Assembly: GCF_016722895.1 (NCBI RefSeq)
Contig: NZ_JAEQNA010000002.1
Span: forward strand, 148,704 to 212,703
DNA: 64,000 bases
From: Ramlibacter aurantiacus
Lineage (GTDB): Bacteria; Pseudomonadota; Gammaproteobacteria; Burkholderiales; Burkholderiaceae_C
Direction of reading: 5' to 3'
Numbering within the stretch: the stretch's first letter is position 1; each line of letters opens with the position of its first letter. Below, one piece after another: positions 55,276 to 64,000 of the stretch. The notes under the pieces are model-generated. The model saw nothing but the letters and a program-made list of their open reading frames with translations, did no database searches and was not told where the DNA came from. The translations under genes and the position numbers were made by a program.

Positions 55276-57723
55276 ATGCCGATCGACGAGTTTGTTCGTA
55301 TTGCCAATCCATCAGGGGGAATGCCGATGGCCACAGTTGGGGCCGGCCGCGCCGGGACGGGTCTCGCCTGGGTGCTGGGGGGTGTCGTGGCCGGCGCGGC
55401 CTTGCAACTGCAGCAGGTGTCGCTGGGGCCCCCTGCCACCGGCTGGGCCTGCATGGTCGCGGGCCTGCTGCTGTCGTGGGCGGCATGGCGGTGGCGAGGC
55501 CTGCGTCTGCGGCCACTGCTGCTGCTGGCGGCGGCCGTGTGGATCGGCTTCGGCGCCGCCGAATGGCGGGCCTCGATGCGGTCGCAGCAGGCGCTCTCGC
55601 CCGATCTGCAGGGGCGTGACCTCTGGGTCACCGGCTGGGTCGCGGGCCTGCCGCAGCCCTTCGAGCGGGGGCAAGGGTTCAACTTCGATATCGAGTCCGC
55701 GCGAACGCCGGGCGGTGTGGCCGTGTCGGTGCCCGCCCGCGTGCTGCTCGGCTGGTACGCCGACAGGAACGAGGATTCGGCCGATGCCCTGCCGCGCCTG
55801 CGGGCAGGCGACCGCTGGCAGTTCGTGGTCCGGTTGAAGGCACCGCACGGGGCCTTCAACCCGCATGGGTTCGACGCCGAGCTGTGGTCCTGGGAGCAGG
55901 GCCTGCACGCCGTCGGTCACGTGCGCGCCACGGCGGCCGCACCACCCCCGCGCCAGCTCGGGTCCAGCCCACGTTATCTGGTCGAGCGTTCGCGCCAATG
56001 GGTGCGCGATGCGATCCGTGCGCGCATTGCCGACCCGGCCCACGCGGGGGTGGTGGCGGCCCTGGCGGTGGGTGACCAGCGTGCCATCAGCCGGGCCGAC
56101 TGGGATGTGTTCCGTGCCACCGGCGTGGCCCACCTGGTCAGCATCTCGGGGCTGCACGTCACCTTGTTCGCCTGGCTCGCCGCCGCGGGGGTGGGGCGGT
56201 GCTGGCGCCGCAGCGAGCGGCTGTGCCTGCGGCTTGCCGCACAACAGGCAGGCCTGGTCGTTGGTGTGCTGCTGGCGACCGCCTATGCGGTTTTCAGCGG
56301 CTGGGGCGTGCCCTCGCAGCGCACGATCTGGATGCTGGCGGCGATCTCGGCCTTGCGCCTGTCGGGCCTGCACTGGCCCTGGCCCCTGGTGTGGCTGCTC
56401 GCCGGGGCGGTGGTGGTGACGCTGGACCCGTGGGCCCTGCTGCAGGCCGGGTTCTGGCTGAGCTTCATCGCCGTGGGCGTGCTGTTCGCGGCGCAGCGGC
56501 CCGCGGCCGGGCGGCTCACGGACCTGCTGCGCGAGCAGTGCGTCGTGACGGTGGCCCTGGCGCCGGTCACGCTGCTCTTCTTCGGGCAGATGTCGCTGGT
56601 GAGCCTGCCGGCCAACCTGGTGGCCATTCCCTGGGTGACGCTGGTCGTGACGCCGCTGGCGCTTGCCGGCGTGCTGGTGCCGCCGCTGTGGGACCTGGCG
56701 GGTTGGTCGGTCGGGCTTCTCGTGGCCGGGTTGCAGGTGCTCGCGGCCTGGCCGCTTGCCGTCTGGTCGATCGCCGCGCCGCCGACCATGCTGGCATGGG
56801 CCGCGATCGCCGGCGGGCTGGTGCTGGTGCTGCGGCTTCCCTTGCCACTGCGGCTGATGGGCTTGCCCCTGCTGCTGCCGGTCCTGCTTTGGCAAGCGCC
56901 ACGTCCTGCACCAGGCGGCTTCGAGCTGCTGGCGGCCGATGTGGGGCAGGGCAGCGCGGTGCTGGTGCGAACGGCCGGCCACAGCCTGCTCTACGACACC
57001 GGCCCGCGCTGGAGCCCCGACTCCGAGGCGGGTTCGCGCCTGCTGGTGCCGATGCTGCGGGCCTTGGGCGAGCGCCTGGACGTGGTGGTGGTGAGCCACC
57101 GCGACAGCGACCACAGCGGGGGCGCGGCCGCCGTGCTCGGCGCGCACCCGGATGCGCAGCTGTGGAGCTCGATCGACGATGCCCACGAACTCTCGACCCT
57201 GCGGTCCTTGCGGCGCTGCGAGGCCGGCCGGCGGTGGCGCTGGGATGGGGTGGACTTCGAGTTCCTGCACCCGCAGCCGGCGGACCACGAGTCGCCATCG
57301 GCCAAGCCGAACGCCTTGAGCTGCGTGCTGCGAATCGCGGCCGGCGGCCGGAGCGCCCTGCTGGCCGGCGACATCGAACGCCCCCAGGAGCATCGGCTGG
57401 CCACCACCTGGGCGGCCAGTGGCGACGCTTCGCCGCTGCGCGCCGACCTGCTGCTGGTGCCGCACCACGGCAGCCGCACCTCGTCGAGCCCGCTGTTCCT
57501 GGACCTGGTGCGACCTCGGGTGGCGCTGGTGCAGGCGGGCTGGGCCAACCGCTTCGGACACCCGGCCGCGGACGTGGTGGCGCGCTACCGGGAGCGAGGC
57601 ATCACGGTCGTTTCCACGGTGCATTGCGGCGCCGCGCACTGGCGGTCGCGCGAACCGCTGCGCGTGGACTGCGAGCGCGTGCAGCGGCGGCGTTACTGGC
57701 ACCACGTCGCGCCTGGCGAATGA
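55276..57723 (+). CDS. comEC: DNA internalisation competence protein ComEC/Rec2
   Basis: This 815-residue polytopic protein forms the inner-membrane channel for single-stranded DNA uptake. An N-terminal DUF4131-like region with several helices leads to the competence domain (AVGDQRAISRADWDVFRATGVAHLVSISGLH, read in parts). The C-terminal metallo-beta-lactamase domain has DVGQGSAVLV, the HxDxDH motif at 608–613 and LLVPHHGSRTSS, and probably degrades the second strand. ATG 55276 has AAGG 8 nt upstream and TATAAA just before it. No pilus or comEA genes are nearby; both neighbours are histidine kinases. Confidence 0.95.
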   Translation: MPIDEFVRIANPSGGMPMATVGAGRAGTGLAWVLGGVVAGAALQLQQVSLGPPATGWACMVAGLLLSWAAWRWRGLRLRPLLLLAAAVWIGFGAAEWRASMRSQQALSPDLQGRDLWVTGWVAGLPQPFERGQGFNFDIESARTPGGVAVSVPARVLLGWYADRNEDSADALPRLRAGDRWQFVVRLKAPHGAFNPHGFDAELWSWEQGLHAVGHVRATAAAPPPRQLGSSPRYLVERSRQWVRDAIRARIADPAHAGVVAALAVGDQRAISRADWDVFRATGVAHLVSISGLHVTLFAWLAAAGVGRCWRRSERLCLRLAAQQAGLVVGVLLATAYAVFSGWGVPSQRTIWMLAAISALRLSGLHWPWPLVWLLAGAVVVTLDPWALLQAGFWLSFIAVGVLFAAQRPAAGRLTDLLREQCVVTVALAPVTLLFFGQMSLVSLPANLVAIPWVTLVVTPLALAGVLVPPLWDLAGWSVGLLVAGLQVLAAWPLAVWSIAAPPTMLAWAAIAGGLVLVLRLPLPLRLMGLPLLLPVLLWQAPRPAPGGFELLAADVGQGSAVLVRTAGHSLLYDTGPRWSPDSEAGSRLLVPMLRALGERLDVVVVSHRDSDHSGGAAAVLGAHPDAQLWSSIDDAHELSTLRSLRRCEAGRRWRWDGVDFEFLHPQPADHESPSAKPNALSCVLRIAAGGRSALLAGDIERPQEHRLATTWAASGDASPLRADLLLVPHHGSRTSSSPLFLDLVRPRVALVQAGWANRFGHPAADVVARYRERGITVVSTVHCGAAHWRSREPLRVDCERVQRRRYWHHVAPGE

Positions 57724-57912
57724 GTGAGGCCGCCGCGCGATGTCGCATCCGTTGCCACTTTCCGCAAGCGGCGCCGAACCCATGCATTCTTTGGTGCTCG
57801 AAGCTGATTGGAAAGTGGTCGATTGCCGATGACATCCGTATGAGAATTGCGGCGGCAGCGCACCTCGCTCTGGAATTTGTCGCTACCCTCTCTTCACTCG
57901 CCTTCGAGGTCT

Positions 57913-59982
<2,070 letters not shown>

Positions 59983-60030
59983 CGCCTGCCAAGGGCTCCG
60001 GTTCACCCGTCTTCCGGGGCTTCGGTGGGC

Positions 60031-60036
60031 TAGCAT
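60031..60036 (+). promoter_or_regulatory. -10-like TAGCAT 6 nt before the TerB-like gene
   Basis: TAGCAT is followed by 6 nt and ATG (60043), leaderless geometry like that of dnaX and folP. Confidence 0.35.
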
Positions 60037-60042
60037 GACGCC

Positions 60043-60489
60043 ATGCTGCGCACCATCAAGGACTTGTTCGACTCCGTCCTCGCTCCGGCCCGCAACGCGC
60101 CTGAGCGCGAGCACTCCCTTCAGCTGGCCACGGCCGTGCTGCTGGTCGAGGTCATGCGCGCCGACGACGGCTTCAGCGCGGGCGAGCGCGATGCGGTGGT
60201 CGATGCCATGAACCGGACCTACCCCATGGCCCCCGACGAGCTCGACCGGCTGCTGGACCTGGCGCACGAGCATGCGCGCTCGGCTTCCGACTTCCATCAG
60301 TTCACCTCGGTGCTGAACGACCGGCTCTCGACGGACGAGAAGATCCGCATCGTCGAGTACATGTGGCGGGTGGCCTATGCCGACGACCACCTGGGCGACC
60401 ACGAGAACCACCTGATGTCGCGCATCGCGGGCCTGTTGAACGTCACGCACGGGCAGTACATCGCTGCCAAGATGCGGGCAAGGGATTGA
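60043..60489 (+). CDS. TerB-family protein
   Basis: This 148-residue, all-helical protein of the tellurite-resistance TerB type has the acidic metal-binding loops VMRADDGFSAGERDAV and VAYADDHLGDHENHLM in its two helical repeats. TerB-like proteins bind divalent cations and are often linked to envelope stress, but single copies such as this are found outside ter operons and are functionally unassigned. No terC/D/E genes are present. The stop is directly followed by the third repeat copy. Confidence 0.88.
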   Translation: MLRTIKDLFDSVLAPARNAPEREHSLQLATAVLLVEVMRADDGFSAGERDAVVDAMNRTYPMAPDELDRLLDLAHEHARSASDFHQFTSVLNDRLSTDEKIRIVEYMWRVAYADDHLGDHENHLMSRIAGLLNVTHGQYIAAKMRARD

Positions 60490-60492
60490 ACG

Positions 60493-60600
60493 CCTCCGAA
60501 GCGGCTGCGCCGCTTCCCCCTCGAGGGGGCGCCACCAGCGGCCCGGCGAGGCCGGTCCCGCGGTGGCCCTGGAACGGCCTGCCGCTGCGCGGCGGCCTCA
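60493..60600 (+). repeat. Dispersed intergenic repeat, copy 3 (after the TerB-like gene)
   Basis: This is the most complete copy. The blocks are CCTCCGAAGCGGC, CGCCGCTTCCCCCTCGAGGG, CCACCAGCGGCCCGGC, GAGGCCGG, CGCGGTGGCCCTGGAACGG and CCTGCCGCTGCGCGGCGGCC. Inner inverted repeats are GAAGCGGC/GCCGCTTC and CCCCTCGAGGGG. It begins 3 bp behind the stop codon, as do the copies at pstA and dnaX. Confidence 0.9.
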
Positions 60601-60718
60601 TCAGGATGCGTGGGCCGGCGCTGTAGGTTCCATCCCACCTCGCTCGGGAGTGTCTCGCTACACAGGCGGCGCGACGCATCCGCAATAGTGGCGGCTTGCT
60701 TTGCAAGGAGCCGAACAC

Positions 60719-61735
60719 ATGAGCGACAAACCCGCCGCGCGCCAGGGTGCGCGCGAAGCCGACATCCAGCAGGCCGCCGAACACCAGCGTGAGATCCAGC
60801 GCGAGCAGGATCGCAAGGACCAGGCGAAGGCCAAGGAGGGCGGCGAACAGAAGAAGGACCAGGCGATGCAGGCCGGCGCGCGGCCGCAGCCGGAGGATCT
60901 TCCCAAGCAGCACCTGCCCAAGCCGGGCCTGGAAGCGCACATGGACCTGAAGCCGCGCTTCGACGCGCCCGACTATCGCGGCAGCGGCAAGCTGCAGGAC
61001 ATGGTGGCGCTGATCACCGGGGGCGATTCCGGCATCGGCCGCTCCGTGGCCGTGCTGTACGCCCGCGAAGGCGCCGACGTGGCCATCGTGTACCTCTCGT
61101 CGCACGAGGACGCGCAGGAGACCCGGCGCTGCGTCGAGAAGGAAGGCCGGCGCTGCATCCTCATCGCCGGGGACGTGAAGGACGCCGCGTTCTGCAAGCA
61201 AGCGGTGCAACGCACGGTCAAGGAACTGGGCCAGCTCGACATCCTGGTGAACAACGCGGCATTCCAGGAGCACGCGGACGGCCTGGAGGACATCACCGAC
61301 GAGCGGCTGGAAGAGACCTTCAAGACCAACATCTTCGGCTACTTCCACATGGCCCGCGCCGCCATCGGGCACCTCAAGCCGGGTTCGTCGATCATCAACA
61401 CCGGCTCCGTCGTGGGCCTGCGTGGCAGCGGCCAGTTGCTGGACTACTCGGCGACCAAGGGGGCCATCCATGCGTTCACCATGTCGCTGGCCAGCAACCT
61501 GCTGGACAAGGGCATCCGCGTGAACTGCGTGGCGCCGGGGCCGGTGTGGACGCCCCTCAACCCGGCCGACCAGCCGGCCGAGAAGGTGGCGCAGTTCGGC
61601 AAGGGCAGCGACATGAAGCGACCGGCCCAGCCGGAGGAGCTGTCGCCCGCGTACGTCTTCCTGGCGGCGCCGGTGTGCGCGAGCTACATCACGGGGATCA
61701 TCCTGCCGGTGACCGGCTCCGTCGCGGCCTCTTGA
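60719..61735 (+). CDS. SDR family oxidoreductase, general-stress type (YghA-like)
   Basis: This 338-residue short-chain dehydrogenase has the cofactor motif ITGGDSGIGRSVAVLYARE, NNAAFQEH, the catalytic Ser in TGSVVGL and the pair YSATKGA, and PGPVWTPL near the C-terminus. It has an unusual N-terminus: about 80 residues, with residues 1–50 very rich in Gln, Lys, Glu and Arg, then QPEDLPKQHLPKPGLEAHMD, which is typical of the YghA/GsiB-neighbour type of stress SDRs. AAGGAG precedes ATG 60719. The neighbours do not indicate its substrate. Confidence 0.9.
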   Translation: MSDKPAARQGAREADIQQAAEHQREIQREQDRKDQAKAKEGGEQKKDQAMQAGARPQPEDLPKQHLPKPGLEAHMDLKPRFDAPDYRGSGKLQDMVALITGGDSGIGRSVAVLYAREGADVAIVYLSSHEDAQETRRCVEKEGRRCILIAGDVKDAAFCKQAVQRTVKELGQLDILVNNAAFQEHADGLEDITDERLEETFKTNIFGYFHMARAAIGHLKPGSSIINTGSVVGLRGSGQLLDYSATKGAIHAFTMSLASNLLDKGIRVNCVAPGPVWTPLNPADQPAEKVAQFGKGSDMKRPAQPEELSPAYVFLAAPVCASYITGIILPVTGSVAAS

Positions 61736-61871
61736 GTCTGAAAATTGGAACATCAACCGCTGCTGTGCTTGCCGGCGAAGCCGAGCCAGGAGATGCTCAG
61801 TGGCGACAGTCGGCTTTTGAGGCCTGGGCGCTGTGCCCTGCCGTGCTTCTGTCGCAGCAGGGAGATTCAGC

Positions 61872-64000
<2,129 letters not shown>

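Overview
The window is chromosomal DNA from a GC-rich betaproteobacterium. It most likely belongs to the Burkholderiales, of the Comamonadaceae or Rubrivivax/Leptothrix type. The evidence is the gene order greA–DUF4149–yhbY–rlmE–ftsH–(galM)–folP–glmM–pstSCAB–phoUBR, the trxA–rho pair, ffs next to dnaX–ybaB–recR, a stand-alone Bug-family (TctC) binding protein, and many GTG and TTG starts. No tRNA, rRNA, IS element, phage gene or CRISPR array was seen.

Layout. 1–5312 (minus): three tandem, divergent paralogues of unknown function, the last cut by the window edge. They have a polar N-terminus, two hydrophobic segments and a long helical body, and look like type III effectors. 5313–9979: greA with a hairpin leader, DUF4149, yhbY, rlmE and ftsH. 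9997–13142: galM, folP, glmM. 13240–20114: the phosphate regulon with a clear Pho box before pstS. 20077–23096 (minus): a MATE exporter and a polytopic, glycosyltransferase-39-like protein. 23190–25502 (minus): rpmE2, rho, trxA. 25654–32973: mixed genes (flavoprotein, small exported protein, SodC lipoprotein, EF-G paralogue, alpha/beta hydrolase, TctC protein, cupin). 33003–36136: 4.5S RNA and dnaX–ybaB–recR; dnaX carries an A9 slippery run. 36259–38049: a periplasmic binding protein and trmB. 38159–40730: a CesT-type type III chaperone followed by a 692-residue putative effector. 40684–44359: gluQ, an FAD protein, a WrbA-like flavodoxin and a pirin. 44440–45033: a DsbG-like thiol lipoprotein. 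45133–52779 (minus): clsB–tamA–tamB. 52809–59982: two related multidomain histidine kinases flanking comEC. 60043–61735: TerB-like protein and a stress-type SDR. 61872–end: a secreted dimethylformamidase-like protein with Fn3 and chitin-binding-type modules joined by Pro-Ala linkers coded by hexanucleotide microsatellites; it runs off the right edge.

Most of the window is housekeeping. The unusual parts are the chaperone–effector pair and the three effector-like tandem paralogues. They are 33 kb apart but share an N-terminal plan, and each locus has a weak HrpL-type promoter candidate. Their presence implies a type III secretion system elsewhere in the genome. Other cross-window patterns are a ~100-bp repeat found directly after three plus-strand stop codons, and a -10-like hexamer 6–8 nt before the start codon of at least eight genes, which suggests leaderless mRNAs.
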